NCBI GenBank assembly: GCA_008729055.1
Contig: SDUX01000007.1
Span: forward strand, 3,540,090 to 3,604,089
Direction of reading: 5' to 3'
DNA from: Pyropia haitanensis
Lineage: Eukaryota > Rhodophyta > Bangiophyceae > Bangiales > Bangiaceae
DNA: 64,000 nt
A program made the translations under genes and the position numbers. Shown here one piece after another: positions 1-12,993 of the stretch; positions within the stretch are counted from its first letter, which is position 1; each line of letters opens with the position of its first letter. Under the pieces are notes generated by a model that ran no database searches, had not been told where the DNA came from, and was given only the letters and a program-made list of their open reading frames with translations.

Positions 1-154
1 GGGCGTGCGGCGTCGACCAACGTCCCGCGCCGGTCGCGTTTCCGTCGAGCCGGGGCGGCGGCGGGGGGGGGGGGGGGGGGGGGAAGGGCGGCGGCGGGGG
101 GGGAGGGTCTGCGGCCGCCGCTGCCCCTCGTGGGCAGCACCCCCGCGTGGTCGG

Positions 155-197
155 ATGGGAAGCGGCTCCAAGCGGCGACGGCTCAACGTGCCCGCCG

Positions 198-232
<35 letters not shown>

Positions 233-340
233 CCCGCCGCGGCGACCATGGACGCGGCCGCCCGCCGCGCCGCGGCGGACGCGGACGCGGCGGCGGCACG
301 CGCCAACCCCTACCTGGCCGACTCACCCGCCGCGCGCGGG

Positions 341-402
<62 letters not shown>

Positions 403-2599
403 GGCGGGTGGCGCGGCCACGGTGCTCGACAATGACGCGGGCGGCGGCGTCAACGCGCTGACCGGCGCCAAGCTGTCGTCCCGCTACTGGGGCATCCTGG
501 AGACCCGCCGGAAGCTGCCCGTCCACGAGGCGCGGGCGGCGCTGCTGGCGCACCTCGACGCGCACCAGGTGCTGGTGCTCGTTGGCGAGACGGGCTCGGG
601 CAAGACGACGCAGGTGCCCCAGTTCCTGGTCGACGCGGGCTACCGCGTCGCGTGTACGCAGCCGCGGCGGGTGGCGGCGACGAGCGTGGCCAAGCGGGTG
701 GCGGTGGAGATGGACGTGCAGCTGGGGCGGCACGTCGGCTACGCGGTCCGTTTCGATGACGCCAGCGGCCCCGACACGGTCCTCAAGTACCTCACCGACG
801 GCATGCTGCTGCGGGAGGCGATGTCCGACCCGGTGCTCAAGTCGTACGACGCCATCATCCTGGACGAGGCCCACGAGCGGACGCTCTCCACGGACGTGCT
901 GATGGGGCTCCTCAAGGACGTGCTGCGGGCGCGGGCGGACCTGAAGCTCATCGTCATGTCGGCGACGCTCGACGCGGGCAAATTCCAAGAGTACTTTGCC
1001 GGCGCGCCGCTGATGAAGGTGCCCGGCCGCGTCTTCCCCGTGGCCATCCGCTACACCCCACGGCCGGTGGACAACTACGTGGACGCGGCGGTGGAGCAGG
1101 TGGTGAAAATCGTGGCGGAGCAGCCGCCTGGGGATGTGCTCGTCTTCCTGACGGGCGAGGAGGAGATTGACGAGGCGTGCCGCCGCATCCGTGACGACAT
1201 TGGCTATCTGCCCGCGCCTGCATGCAACTTTCCCGTCGCCGTGCTGCCGCTCTACGCGTCTCTGCCGCCGCGGGAGCAAGCCAAGGTGTTTGACGAGCCG
1301 CCGCGGCCCAAGCACCCGGGCGGCCCGGCGGGCCGCAAGATCATTTGTGCGACCAACGTGGCGGAGACGTCCCTCACGATTGACGGCGTGGTGTACGTCA
1401 TTGACACGGGCTTCTCCAAGCAAAAGGTGTACAACCCGCGGGCGCGGGTGGAGAGCCTGCTGGTGAGCCCCATCTCCCGGGCGAGTGCCAAGCAGCGGGC
1501 TGGCCGCGCCGGGCGGACCCGGCCCGGCACCTGCTACCGGCTATACACGGAGAGTGCGTTTGCGTCGGAGCTCAAGGAGGCCACCTACCCCGAGATCCTG
1601 CGCTCCAACCTGGGCAACGTTGTGCTGCAGCTGAAGAAGCTGAACGTCGACGACCTCGTCCACTTTGACTTTATGGACCCGCCGGCGCCTGAGACGCTCA
1701 TGCGCGCCCTGGAGCTGCTCCACTATCTTGGCGCCCTGTCGGACGAGGGCGACCTGACGGAGCGTGGTGCGTCCATGGCAGAGCTGCCGCTGCCCCCCGA
1801 GCTATCTGCCGCCCTCCTTGCGTCGGTGCCCCTGGGCGTCAGCGGCGCCCTGCTGACGATTGCGGCCATGCTGTCGTCGACTGCCAACGTCTTCTTGCGG
1901 CCCAAGGCGGACCGCGCGCGGGCAGACGCGGCGCGCCGGCGCTTTGAGCACCCTGACGGGGACCACCTGACACTCCTCAATACGTTCAACGCCTACACGG
2001 CGGTGTCGTCTGCGGACAAGGCCCGGGAGCGGTGGTGCTGGGATAACTATGCAAACCCGCGGGCGCTGCAGTCGGCCACGTCGGTGCGCACGCAGCTGGC
2101 GCGGGTGCTGGCAAAGCTGCAGACCGGGCCCACCGGCGTCGACGACCCGACACTTCACGAGGCGCAGTACGATGACCACGTGCGCAAGGCGCTCCTGTCG
2201 GGCTTCTTCATGCAGGTCGCCCACCGGCAGGCGGGCAAGGCTGGCAGCGGCGGCGGCTACCTCACCGTCAAGGACCACCAGCTGGTGGCACTCCACCCGG
2301 GCTGTGGTCTGACGCGCTCCCCCGACTGGGTCATGTACAACGAGTTTGTGCTGACCAAGCGCAACTTTATCCGCACCGTGACCGAGGTGCGGGGGTCGTG
2401 GCTTGTGGAGCTGGCGCCCCACTACTATGACATGACCAACTTCCCCGAGGGCGCCGCCAAGGAGGACCTCAAGGTGCTCTACAGGCGGCACGAGCGCAAG
2501 CAAGCACGGGACGCGGCGGAGCGGGCAGAGGTGGAGGGGCGGTCACGAAAGGACAAGGGCAAGGGGAAGAAAAAGCACGGCTCGGGCAGCCGCGCCTAG
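155..2599 (+). CDS. DHX15: DEAH-box RNA helicase, Prp43/DHX15-like
   Basis: ATP-dependent RNA helicase of the Prp43/DHX15 type, which in other eukaryotes releases the intron-lariat spliceosome and acts in ribosome biogenesis in the nucleus and nucleolus. From ATG 155 it is 814 residues, close to the usual 770-800. Visible motifs in order are Walker A GETGSGKTT (about residue 144), TQPRR, DEAH (237-240), SAT, the NVAETSLTIDGVVYVIDTG stretch, and QRAGRAGRTRPG (from 447). The winged-helix and OB-fold parts follow, including NFINYRSL-like NYANPRAL, GFFMQVAH, YNEFVLT and APHYYDMTNF. The frame is open upstream to base 5, but ATG 155 is the first ATG and starts a basic MGSGSKRRR sequence. The N-terminus carries Ala- and Gly-repeat tracts unlike the family. 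The C-terminus ends in a Lys-rich tail. The neighbouring motifs point to Prp43 rather than Prp2, Prp16 or Prp22. Confidence 0.95.
336..402 (+). repeat. GGC trinucleotide tract (poly-Gly) in the helicase N-terminus
   Basis: An almost pure run of GGC codons gives about 23 glycines just before the helicase core. It lies in the non-conserved N-terminal extension. Similar GGC/GCC tracts recur in most large genes of the window. Confidence 0.85.
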
Positions 2600-5488
2600 A
2601 GTGTAAAGACGTCGACGCGGCTGGTGGGGGGCGGCGCCGTCCCCCGCCCCTACCGAGGAAAACAGCACGGTTCCCCATCATGTGTGCTAGAGAGGAGGGT
2701 GGTGGGCGAGGTGGGGACGCGCTGGCAGCGGCAGCCGCCCCGGGCTCGGCCCGGGCGTGGGGGGAACGACCACCGCCCCCCGGCCGCCACGACCAAAGGG
2801 GGGTGGACCGCCACCCACGCGGTGAGGGTGGCAGTCGCCGCTGGTGCGACGGCCACGTCAAGGTCGGGAGCGGTGTGGGGGCAAACGGGCGGCACCGGCG
2901 GTGGGGGGGACCAATAGGCGTGGGCGCGCACCCCCACGCCCCACGGCCGTCAAGCCGCTCTCCGCGCCGCGGCCGCCCGCTGCGCGTCCAATAGCTCCTG
3001 CCCGCACCGGTGCCCCCGCCTACCCTGGTTGCCTCTGGCGTGGGGATAGCGCAGGGCTTTTTGGTCGCACTGGATGAACAAGCGGCGCCAGCGCAGTGCG
3101 GCATCAACGAGGTCACGCCCAACCTTGCATCCATCCTCGTGCGTGGTGGAGAACCGCCTCCCTCCGCACATCCTGTCTCACCGAGGAAAAGCCCAGCACG
3201 TGGCACATCGTTTGTATTGCTTGTTCGGTTTCCCTCTTTTTTCAATACTTGATAATTGAGCCGAAAGCTTTTTTTGCCTCTCGCCCGCGAACTGCGTCAA
3301 GCGACTCTGGTCTGCGGGGGGCCATACGATCCCGTCCGCCTGTCTCCACGTGGTCGCCCGCCGTCCGCTCGGTCCGCCGTCGGCCGTCAATCAGCCACAC
3401 CCAGTTAAGGGTGGTCGCTGGGATCTGAAAAAGAACGAGTTATAGCAAATACATCCACATTTCAAGAGGCACTTTCACGCAGTTCACGCGGTGGGTGGGC
3501 CAGCAACGCCGTGGAACGCACCATCTCTCGTCCACCCCGCTATCGACCGCATCGCTCTGTGACCCCCCCAGCCTTCCCAGCCACCGTCGGCGTCTTACCG
3601 ACGGGGCGCTCGGATCGGACTTTCCCACCTTTGAGTTTCTGTGCTGTCTCCTCGGTCGGCTACACCTGGGTAACTCACGCTATGAGCGCTCCAGCAATGG
3701 ACCACATCCCAAGGTATGTTTCGACGTGTGGCCGTGAAGCGGAGTGAAGCGCCTATGTACCGCTGGGGGTTATGGTGCAATCAATCGGGGCAGATCTTTC
3801 TGGTTGTGCCCATACAAGGTAACCATGCGAGTCTGCATCGCTTCCTATTTTCTGTATTTTTTTTCTCGGCGCTGACCGTGTTCTTCTCTTTTTTTTTTCC
3901 TGGCGCAGTGGTGTACATGAGGCCGCCTGTCTGGTAAAGGATTTTGTTGATTGTACCTCTGGACGGCACCTGGCTTTTGTCTGCACCTCGTGTGTCACTC
4001 CTTTCCTCCACTCCACCCTCGCTACGGACGAATGGCTCGCCGGTGGCAGAAACGGGCCCATCGCGTGGGGGGGATGGGGGCACAGGCGGCAGCGGGATGC
4101 TCGGTCCACGTAGGGTGCACATGGGCGCTAGTGGCCGTACAGCTCCACCGGGCGGGGGTGGGGGAGGGGGCACGCCGGGAGGGACAGGGGGGGGCGCCGG
4201 GCGGGAGGGACTCGGGCAACACTCGGGTCGGCGGACAGACCAGTCCAGGCAGGGGGACCACGGTCAGCCTATGCAGAGGCGCCCAGCGTCTGAGACGAAA
4301 GGGGGCGACGCGCGAGAACAGCAGCGGCAGGTACGGCAGGGGGTGGCATCGGCAGACGTCGTCCCGTGGGAGAGGCGGCGACGTATAGCATGGAAGACGG
4401 CCGGCAGGAGGGGGATGGAGGTGGGGACAGCAAGGGAGGCAGAGCGCTCTCAAGGAGGATGCGACGCTCGATTTTTCACACTCGCCCGTTCAAACAGCTT
4501 GCGCGCGGCCAAATGTTTGCTTGCGTCGCAGTCCCCACCAGCTCTCACACGAGCTCTGGGGCTGTTCAGTACATGCTTTTTCACCACCTTCATAACTCCA
4601 TTGGGCAGGAGAGCTTCAAAGAGAAAAACTCGGTCCTAAATGTGACGTGTACCAACCAGAGAGCAGGAGCAGTAGATGAAACATGAGGGCAGCCAACGAG
4701 AGGGCAGAACGGCATTCGAAAAGCCGCATGTCCCAGATAGACCGGTCTTAACTGGGTGTGCAGCCGGCGTCTCGAGATCGTGCCATAGCGGATCGCGTGC
4801 CGTGGGCGCGGCCCCCCGCCACGTTCATCTGCCGCTGCAACCTCCTCTCTGCGGCGGGAGCTGCGTTCCGCGGCGTCCGTCGGTCCGGCCGTCGGCCGCC
4901 GCCGCCGTGCCGCCGCGCGCGGTGGGACAGCTTCCACACGCGCAGCGGGTCGGCCGCCGACGCAGCGACCCCCCCTCCTTGGCGCCGAGTCCCTTCCATC
5001 GCCCTGCCCCCCTCCCCCCCGCCCTTTTTTCTTAGGAGTTTGCCCCCCCTTTCCTTAGTTCGCTCCCTCTTCCCTCCGCCCCCCCCACGCGGTGCGCCGC
5101 GGTGGGGCGTTGCCGGCCACGCGTCAGCGGTGCGTTTGAACTCATCTGCCAGCCCCCAGCCTCTGGCCAGCAGGCCAGCCAGCAGGCCAGTGTCGCGCGG
5201 TGCACGGCGGCGGCGGCGGCAGCGGCGGCGGCGGCGGCGGCTGGCACGGCGGCGACGCCGGTGGCGGCGGCCGCACCCCGCGCTGACCACCCCGTAGCCG
5301 GTCCTGGCCGGCGGCTGGCGCCCGCGGTGCTGTGCCGTCGCCACACAGTCTGCTGGCGCGGCGCGTTCGGCACGGGCGGCCGCCGTGGTGGTGGCGCCTC
5401 TAGACGCTCCCCCGCCCCACTCACTCTCCACCCTCTACCTTTCCCCCCCCCCGCACCCCTGCGGCCGTCCCCGACGGCACCGTCTGGG
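2600..5488. other. Intergenic region between helicase and MFS transporter
   Basis: About 2.9 kb between two same-strand genes. Short ORFs exist on both strands but none has a recognisable domain or family-like sequence. The stretch around 3.2-4.0 kb is richer in A+T than the flanking genes. It should contain the helicase 3' UTR and the transporter promoter and 5' UTR. I see no tRNA and no long repeat. Confidence 0.5.
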
Positions 5489-7161
5489 ATGGCGGGCGGC
5501 AGCCACCGGCGCCCGCCTGCGGGCTCCTACGCGCAGGTGGTCAACCTGGTCGGCGCGTGTGTACTGATGCTCATCTCGGGCTCCACCTACTCCCTCTCCA
5601 TCTTTTCCCCCGCCATGGACGCGCTGCGTGGCGGCGGCGGCGGTGGGGCCGACGGGCACCCCCTCGCCGGCGTGTGGTCCTCGGCGCTGGGCCTGATGAG
5701 CCTGGTGTCGGCGCCCGCGATGCTCGCCGCCGGCCTCGTTCTGTCGGGCACCCCTGGCGGCGGCGGGTGCCGCTCCCGGCTGGCGCGGCGGCTGTCGTTT
5801 GGCTCGGCCGCGTGCTTTGGCGGCCTCGCCGCGGCGGCGGCCGCCGCGGCGCACCGGTCTGCCGCCGCGCTGACGGCGGCGGTGGCGGCGCAGGGCATCG
5901 CGCTGGGCGTCTACTACCTCCTCGGGGTGGAGCTGCTCGCCGCGTGGGCGCCCCGCCGCCGGACGGGCCTCGCGACGGGGGTGGGGATGACCGCGTTTGG
6001 CGGGGGGGGGATGCTCTTCGCGGCGGTCTTTGCGGGCCTCGTCCGGTCGTTCGGGGCGGTGGGGGGGGTGTACGTGACCGCCGCGCTGTGGGCGGTGCCG
6101 TGCTTGGCGCTGACGCCGTGGCTGTCCTTCCCGCCAGAGGTGGACGGGCCAGAGGTGGGGGGGGGGGGGGGGCGGCCGCCGCCGCGTCGGCCGCGCCGCT
6201 GCTGCCGCCGGGGGGGGCGACGGGCGCGGCGGCGGTGGCGGCGACGCCGGGTGGGGGGGGCTATGGAGCCGTCCCCGCCTTAGACGGCGGTGCCGGCGGC
6301 GGCAGCGCTAGCGGCCAGCAGCCGCGGCGGCGGCGAACGGGAGGTCACCCGCCGCTGCCAGCGGGGTCCACCCGCAGCGGTCGGCCGCCCCTGCATGTGC
6401 GGAATGGCGCCCAAAAGGGCGGCGGTGGCCACTCGACCAACGGGTCGTCGGGGCGAGCAGGGGCGGCGGCGCTGAATGGGGGCGGCGTCGCCCCCGTCGC
6501 GCGGCGCATGGCCGGCGGTGCCGCCGACAGCAAGGCGGTAGTGGCGGCCGCCGCCGCCGCGCCCGCGGTGCCAGCCGATGGCGGCAGCGGCGTCAATGGC
6601 ACCGCGCTGCCGTGGTCATCGCTGGTGACGCTCCACCAGTTTTGGCTGTACATGTACATCTGCCTCGTCGGGCAGCTGGGCTTTGGCGCGTGCCTGCCGT
6701 GGTTCTTCTCCACCACGGGCGTCTTTTTTGATACCCCCGCGGCGGCCGCCGCGGCGGGCTTGCCGCTCAAGTTTGCGGTCATGAACGGGGTGGGCATTGC
6801 CGCCCGCCTGGCGGGCGGCATTGCCGTGGACGTCCTGGTCGTGCCCGGCAGCGCGTGGCTGTGGTCGGGCGCGAAGAACAGCCTGGTGCTGCTGATGGCC
6901 GCCCAGACCGCCGCGTTTCTGCTCATGGCCGCTCTCGCCGGCAGCGCGGGGCCGGGCGGCTTTGGCGCCTTCTTCGCCTCCCTCGTCACGCTGTACGTGG
7001 CGTTCTCCGCGACGGCGGGCAACCTGGCGGTGCTGTCGCGGGAGGTCTTTTCGCCCGCGAATGGGAGCGCGGTGTTTGGCGTCGCGGCGGGGCTGATGAT
7101 GGGGGTGGGCGAGGCGGCGTCGGCGGGCGGCATCGCGGTGCTCAACTTTGAGGGGCGCCGC

Positions 7162-7197
<36 letters not shown>

Positions 7198-7770
7198 GTG
7201 AGCGTCACCGCCGACGGCGTGCCGCGCTCTGCGTACAACGCCTACTACCTGGTCGCGGCAGCCGTGTCGGCAGGCGCGGTGGTCGCCACGCTGTGCACGC
7301 ACCGGGTGGAGGCGGCGTTTGAGGTGCGCCTGCCCGACGGGTCGGTGGGCGTGCTCGTCGACGTGACGGACCTGGCCGCCGCCGAGGACGGTGCCGAGGC
7401 GGCGTCGGCCGACGCGGTCGCCGCCGCTGTTGCCGCCTGTGCGGTGGCGTCGGCCGCGGACGACGACGCGGCACCCGTCGCGACGTCTGTGCCTGTGGCA
7501 GCCGACGACCGCCACCCCCACCCCGTCCGCCCGCTGGTAGCCGTGCCCGGCGCGACGGTTGTGCCTGAGGACGATGACGACAGCGACGAAGATGGCGAGT
7601 GGGACTCGGATGCGGAAGAAGATGACGATGACTTCACGCTGGTGAGTAGCTACAAGGCGGCCTTTTCGCTGCGTGACCGCGTGTACGTGGCGCGGCCAAA
7701 GTTGGTGTCCGGGCCCGCCACGTACGCGGGGCCGTCGGTGCTGGAAACGGCCAGGGGACCACCAGTATGA
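5489..7770 (+). CDS. Major facilitator superfamily transporter (frame broken by a G-run)
   Basis: Polytopic membrane transporter, most like the monocarboxylate / oxalate-formate / nodulin-like MFS branch. ATG 5489 starts MAGGSHRRPPAGSYAQ, followed by hydrophobic helices (VVNLVGACVLMLISGSTYS, GLMSLVSAPAMLAAGLV, IALGVYYLLGVELLAAW) and the typical loop RRRTGLATGVGMTAFGGGG. The first half runs in one frame to about 6150. The second half (from about 6175: SLVTLHQFWLYMYICLVGQLGFG, GVGIAARLAGGIAVD, SREVFSPANGSAVFGVAAGLMMG) is in the next frame. The switch falls in the G-run at about 6153-6172, and one missing base restores a single reading frame of about 760 residues. The central loop and acidic C-terminus are low-complexity. 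The substrate cannot be told from sequence. The alternative to an indel is a short intron, but no clear splice sites flank the run. Confidence 0.82.
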
Positions 7771-8699
7771 GGCGCAGGGCTTTCTGATTTCGTCTTTACT
7801 TTCTCTCTCATCTGACTCGTGCTCTCCTTGCACGCGAGAGCAATTGGAAAGTGGGTCTGCGCATGGTGTACTGCAGAGAAAACGTTGATGGTTACATGAC
7901 GCAACTTGACTCGAAAGTACCACACCCAACCAAAAAAACGCGTCAAGCACACGACGTGCATGCACACCTCCGCACTCCCTCCCATGGCCGGGGCGCGGCG
8001 GTCTTGGCGCACAATCGTTGGACTCACATGGAGCGCACACACGTACCCTCACCAACGACAGGCCAGGCACACACAGCCACACACCAGAGGCGACGGTGGG
8101 GCATGCCCACTGACGCCGCCGTGCCCATAGCTGACTGCGCTCGGCAAACTACCTACGCTCTCCATCTGGAGTGGGGCGCACGCTCGCCTGCCAGAGAACC
8201 GCTGCGCAGCCTCTGCGATTGCCGCTGCCAACACCAGTGCCGTTCACCTTCAGCCAAGTGCACAGCGGAGCCGCGCTGCCGTCGCCCTTTCAAGACCGCC
8301 ACGAGGTCTGCCTCTCACTGCACCGTCTTCCTCAACCCAGCCACGGTCGATGATTGCGTCTCGTCTGGTTTGCGTCACGGGCCCAGCTCGCCGGTCACGC
8401 CCCGTCGCACCGCGCAGTCACACCTGCCGCTGGTGTTATCCGCGCCCGCCACACCCGCTCTTCCGCTACTGGCGCCAGCCACACGGCACGTAGCTGCGGC
8501 TTGCTACGTGGAGGGGGGGGCAGGGACAGTCTTCATCATGGGAGCCCCACGGCGCATCGAGCGACAGTCCGCCGCCGTCAACTCCAGCAGCAGCTCATCG
8601 CCACGGAAGCGGCAGCGCGTGCGTACTGCTACACACGCGCTCACACATGGATAGGAAGCAAACGTATGTATACAAAAACAGAAAGAACAAATATATCCC
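7771..8699. other. Convergent 3' region between MFS transporter and DnaJ gene
   Basis: The two flanking genes end here from opposite directions, so this should hold both 3' UTRs. An open frame at about 7851-8654 on the plus strand has no recognisable domain and looks fortuitous. No RNA gene or repeat was seen. Confidence 0.5.
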
Positions 8700-9662
8700 C
8701 TACGATAGCAGCTCTCGCAACTTGTTCCGCTTCTCCTGGCTCAAGAACGTCGGGAACACAATGTCAAACCGGATGATAAGGTCGCCCTTAGCGCCGGTGG
8801 TGCTCTTGAAGATAGGCATGCCGCCATCGTGGATGACCTTCTCCTTGCCCGGCGATAGGATCTCTGGCACCGATACCCGGATCTGGCGACCGCTAATCAG
8901 CTCCACGGTCTGCACTGAGCCGGCGAGGGCGTCCACCAGCGGAATCTGTTTCCTCAGCACCAGGTTGTTGCCCTCGCGGGTGAAGCGCGGGTGCTCCTTT
9001 TCTTGGACAACAAAGATGAGGTCGCCCGGTTGCTGCCCTGCGTGACCGCCAGCATAGCCATTCACCCGAATCTTCATACCCGCACGGTAGCCGGGCTTGA
9101 CGGGGATGTCCAGCATCTTGGTGCTCCCGCCCGTCCCCGGCTGAGAGATTTTCCGCTTCTTGACGCACCCGAGGGAGAGCTCCTCCAGCGTGAGCAGCAA
9201 CGGTACCTCCTGGTCGGGCGCCTTGCGTGCGTGTTGTTCATGAAAGCCCCTTTGTTCATAGGCGCCGCCGCCAAAGCCGTTGTTGGAGAAGGTGGCGCCA
9301 AAGCCGCCGCCGCCGAGCATCTCCTCAAACAGCGTCCGCGGGTCCGTAAAGTTGTAGGTCGACGACGACGAGAAGCGCGACTGCATACCAGGAAAGCCGC
9401 CGCCAGCGGCCCCCGGAGGTGGCGCCCCATTCTCTGACGCCGCCAGGCCCTCCTCCCCATACTGGTCGTACAGCTCCTTCTTCTTCGGGTCAGACAGCGC
9501 CTCGTAGGCGTGACTCACCTCCTTGAACTTCTCCTCCGCAGTCTTGTTGTCCGGGTTCTTGTCGGGGTGGTACTTGAGGGCGAGCTTCCGATATGCTTTG
9601 CGGAGGGTGGCCTCGTCGGCGTCCTTGGAGACGCCAAGCACATCGTAAAAGTTGCGCCCCAT
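8700..9662 (-). CDS. DnaJ/Hsp40 co-chaperone, class B (Sis1/DNAJB1-like)
   Basis: Hsp40 that stimulates Hsp70 ATPase and delivers clients, probably in the cytosol since no presequence is visible. 320 residues from ATG at 9662. The J domain occupies about residues 3-70 ([22 protein letters not shown], then KYHPDKN with the essential HPD, then [19 protein letters not shown]). A short Gly/Phe/Ser region follows (about 75-145), then two beta-barrel C-terminal domains with no zinc-finger cysteines ([52 protein letters not shown]). Lack of the CxxCxGxG repeats makes it class B. The reading frame is intact and intronless. The length matches DNAJB1/Sis1 (about 340). Confidence 0.95.
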   Translation of the reverse strand: MGRNFYDVLGVSKDADEATLRKAYRKLALKYHPDKNPDNKTAEEKFKEVSHAYEALSDPKKKELYDQYGEEGLAASENGAPPPGAAGGGFPGMQSRFSSSSTYNFTDPRTLFEEMLGGGGFGATFSNNGFGGGAYEQRGFHEQHARKAPDQEVPLLLTLEELSLGCVKKRKISQPGTGGSTKMLDIPVKPGYRAGMKIRVNGYAGGHAGQQPGDLIFVVQEKEHPRFTREGNNLVLRKQIPLVDALAGSVQTVELISGRQIRVSVPEILSPGKEKVIHDGGMPIFKSTTGAKGDLIIRFDIVFPTFLSQEKRNKLRELLS

Positions 9663-12057
9663 GGTGGAGGGGGGGCGCAGTCCGTAGCGCGGCCCAGTCC
9701 GGCAGCAACCGCGTCACGAGCAGCAGGGCCAGAGGTCGCACAGCAGATAGAGTGCAGCCCGCAGAGGTGCAGATGCACGCAACGGGTGGAGAAGCCAGCG
9801 ATGGGTGCACGTATAAGGTGAGGGGAGGGAAAGGCGGAATGAGCACGGAGAATGGCAGGGGTCGGTGGCTGCAGGAGCACGGGAAAACGGAGGGCGTCGT
9901 CTGGGGAGGACGATGAAGGGTGTGCCTCTCGGTGCTAGTACAATGCCGGTCCTCCGTATCCAGCAAAGGGCTGCCTCATGCAACTGCGCACACCACCTGC
10001 GCACAAAACGGAGGCACAAACGGATGGCGTCAGCGGACCCGCGGCAAACCACGCCCAGCCTTGGACGGCAGGAATGGGGGCTTTGGCGAGGGGCCCCTCG
10101 ATGTTCAAAACACCGCATGCTACTTGCCGCTTCCAGGGTCTGCGAGAACCCTCTCGAAGGGTGGACCACCACAAAGTACAGTCTGACCAGCTTCCACGCA
10201 AGAATTTCAACATTCTACCTGTATTTTCGATTAATTCACCACATAAGTGCTCTCATTGCTTCGTATTTGTACAATACGCGTAGTGACACTGACGATGGCA
10301 CAGAGATGCGCGGACGACGAGTAGAGCGTCGACGGATGTACGCGCCGCACATATGGGGTTGTGTGCCGTAACGATCACCGCGTCCTCCGTCTCCGCGGCA
10401 CTTGCGCGCTGCTGCGACTCTCAGACGGCCTGAGGGCGCGCCTCGGGTTTGCTCTTCAGCGCTTCCGCGGCTGCGGCAGCGCCGCACAGGTGAGACTCGG
10501 CAGTGCCGTGAAGCAAAGTGACCGGGCTGAGGGTGGCCCGCTCCACCATCGGCGGCTGCCCGCTGCTGCATAGGGCGTCAGTCACAGTGCCGCACCGCCG
10601 CTGCCGTGAGAAGAGCAAAACGGACGCGCGGCTTCAACGCCACGTCGGCGGTGCTCTTGCGCGATCTCCTGTTCCCGTGTGCACCTGTATCGACGCACAG
10701 TTCACTGCCTCCGTATCCCCGTTGCCTCCACCACCACCGCCGTTGTTGTGCAGACTGGCACATCCTCGGCGTGGAGGGTCGCTGGACACTTGGAACAACC
10801 CCGGCCAAGGGTGCACGGGGCCGCGACGGAGTCTGGATGCCGCACGACGCGGCTTGCGGGGTGGTGCGCACACGGCTGTTCGCGTGCAGCTCCCCCACGC
10901 GATGGTGCTGCCATGCAGAGACTCAACGGCCAGTCGGCAGAGAGGGAGGAGGGGTGCGCGGCCGGAAACGGGACGGCCCACCACTTCTCTGTGCCCTTTC
11001 TCCATCGTTACCGCCCAAAGCGACGGGGCGTCGGGAGCACGTAGCATACCACCGGCAGGTGCTCTCGGTGGATGAGTAGCGCCGTCACGCACGCCACCTC
11101 CCCCCGTGGGGTGGGCAGCGGCGGCGAACACGTCCACTGCCGCCACCGGTACTCCCCGTGCGCGCCGCAGGTGCAGGCCAATGACCGAGTCGGCACACCC
11201 CCGCGGTGGTCGCCCGGGAACACCCAACGCCGGCGCCCACCGCCCCCCCCCCGGGGCGACGCTGTGCGTTTGGCCCTTGTACATGGGCACACAGACAGAG
11301 GTATTCGAGCTTAAGGACCGTCCACCTTGCTCAGTGGTCAGGCGTACGCTGTGTGTTCTCCCAGAGGCCCACCCGCCACCACCGTGCTGGGGACGGTGCG
11401 CGCCAGGGCGGCTCGGCGGCGGTCGGCGCGGGCCGGCGGCGGCGGGCGCGAGCAACGCCCGCCCCCCACCCCTGCCACGCCCGCGACGGCCGCCGTAGCG
11501 CCGCGCGGTCGGCCGCCGCGGGGCACCACCTCGCCGCGCCGGCCAACGGCCCGCCGCGGGGGTGGCGGCGGCGGGCGGCAGATCGGGCGGGCCGCGGGTG
11601 GTCGAGGTCGTACCCGCATGGAAACCGGGGGGGGGGCGGCGTGCTCGCGCGCCAGACCGTCGCCGCGGGCCGCGCGGCCACGATCCATGACCCACCGCGG
11701 CGCCGTGTCCGGGCCGCCGACGCAGCGGCGGTGCGCGCGCCGCCGCCACCGCCGTCGGCCGCTGGCGGTCGCGCCTCGGTCCCCTACGCGCGCCGCCGCT
11801 GCGGCCCGGTTGCACGTATCCGCCCCGCCCGTCCACCGCGTCCGCGGGCATCCCCCCACTTTCCTCCCGCTCCGCCCGCCTCCCGCGGTCTGCTCCCCCT
11901 CTTGGATTCCCGCGTCCGTGGGCACCCGCCGTTCTTTATTCATATGGCCTGTCGGGCCGTTCCGTAACCCCCGCCGCTCACTCCCTGCCGCTGCCTCCCC
12001 CCCCCCCCCCGTCCCCCCACCCCGCACACCCCCCCCCGCCCTGCCCCTTGGCTGGGT
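9663..12057. other. Divergent intergenic region between DnaJ and phosphoglycerate mutase genes
   Basis: About 2.4 kb holding the promoters of two divergently transcribed genes. GC-rich frames at 10.6-11.9 kb are open on both strands but contain only Arg/Pro/Gly-rich sequence with no domain. An A+T-richer patch lies at about 10,190-10,290. No RNA gene recognised. Confidence 0.45.
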
Positions 12058-12961
12058 GTGGTCCCCCCCCCCTGCCCTCTCTCAATCAGCGATGCCCCCC
12101 TCACCCCCCCTTCCCCCCCCCCTGTCGCCGTCCTCCTCATCATCATCGATGGCCTGGGCGACACGGCGGTCGCCGCCCTCGGCGGCGCCACCCCCCTCGC
12201 CGCGGCGGCGACGCCCACCCTCGACGCGCTCGCGCGGCGCGGCGCGGTCGGCCTCCTCGACCCGGTCGCGCCGGGCCTCGCGTGCGGCAGCGACACGGCG
12301 CACCTGTCGCTGCTGGGCGTGCCGCCCGCGGCAACGTACCGCGGGCGGGGGGCGTTTGAGGCGGCCGGCGCGGGGCTGCTCGTGTCCCGGGGGGACGTGG
12401 CGTTTAAGAGCGTGCTTGCGTGTGTCGACGCCGCTGGGGGGGAAGGCGGGGAGGGGGGGAATGTGGTGGGGGAGGGGGGGGGGGGGGAAGGGGTTGGGGG
12501 AGATGGGGTGACGGCGGGTGGGGGGGCGGGAGGGGACAGCGCCGGCGGCGGCGCCGCCGCGCCGCTCCGCCCCCCCGCCGCGGACGCGGTTGTCCTCCAC
12601 CGCCGGCCACGGGGCGGCTTCACCGCCGCGGATGGGGTGGCGCTGACGCGGTCGCTGGCGGGCGTCACGCTCCCGTCCTTCCCGCACGTCCGCGTGGCGG
12701 TCACGCACGCGGGCGGTCACCGGCTGGCCGTCCTCCTCCGGGGAGCGGGCCTGTCGGACGCGGTTACCGACACGGACCCGCTCGTCGACGGGCGGCCGCT
12801 GCGGGTGCCGGCGCCGACCGCCGCGGTCGCCACCGCCGCCGCCGCCGCCGCCGCTGCTGCTGCTGCCGCCGCCGCGACTGCCGCCGCCACCGCCGCCCCC
12901 CCCCCAACGTCCACCACCACTTTGGCTGCCGCCGCGGCCGCGGCCGCCGCCGCCACCGATG

Positions 12962-12993
<32 letters not shown>

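Noticed and set aside
323..1423. Long minus-strand open frame opposite the DEAH helicase
   Set aside because: It is the His/Arg-rich shadow of a GC-rich gene; the plus strand carries all helicase motifs.
2950..3171. Minus-strand frame DLVDAALRWRRLFIQCDQKA as a retroelement fragment
   Set aside because: Resembles coding sequence superficially but I could not place it in any known element family.
10634..11851. 405-codon minus-strand open frame between DnaJ and phosphoglycerate mutase
   Set aside because: Arg/Pro/Gly-rich with no domain; other frames are open over the same DNA, as expected at this GC content.
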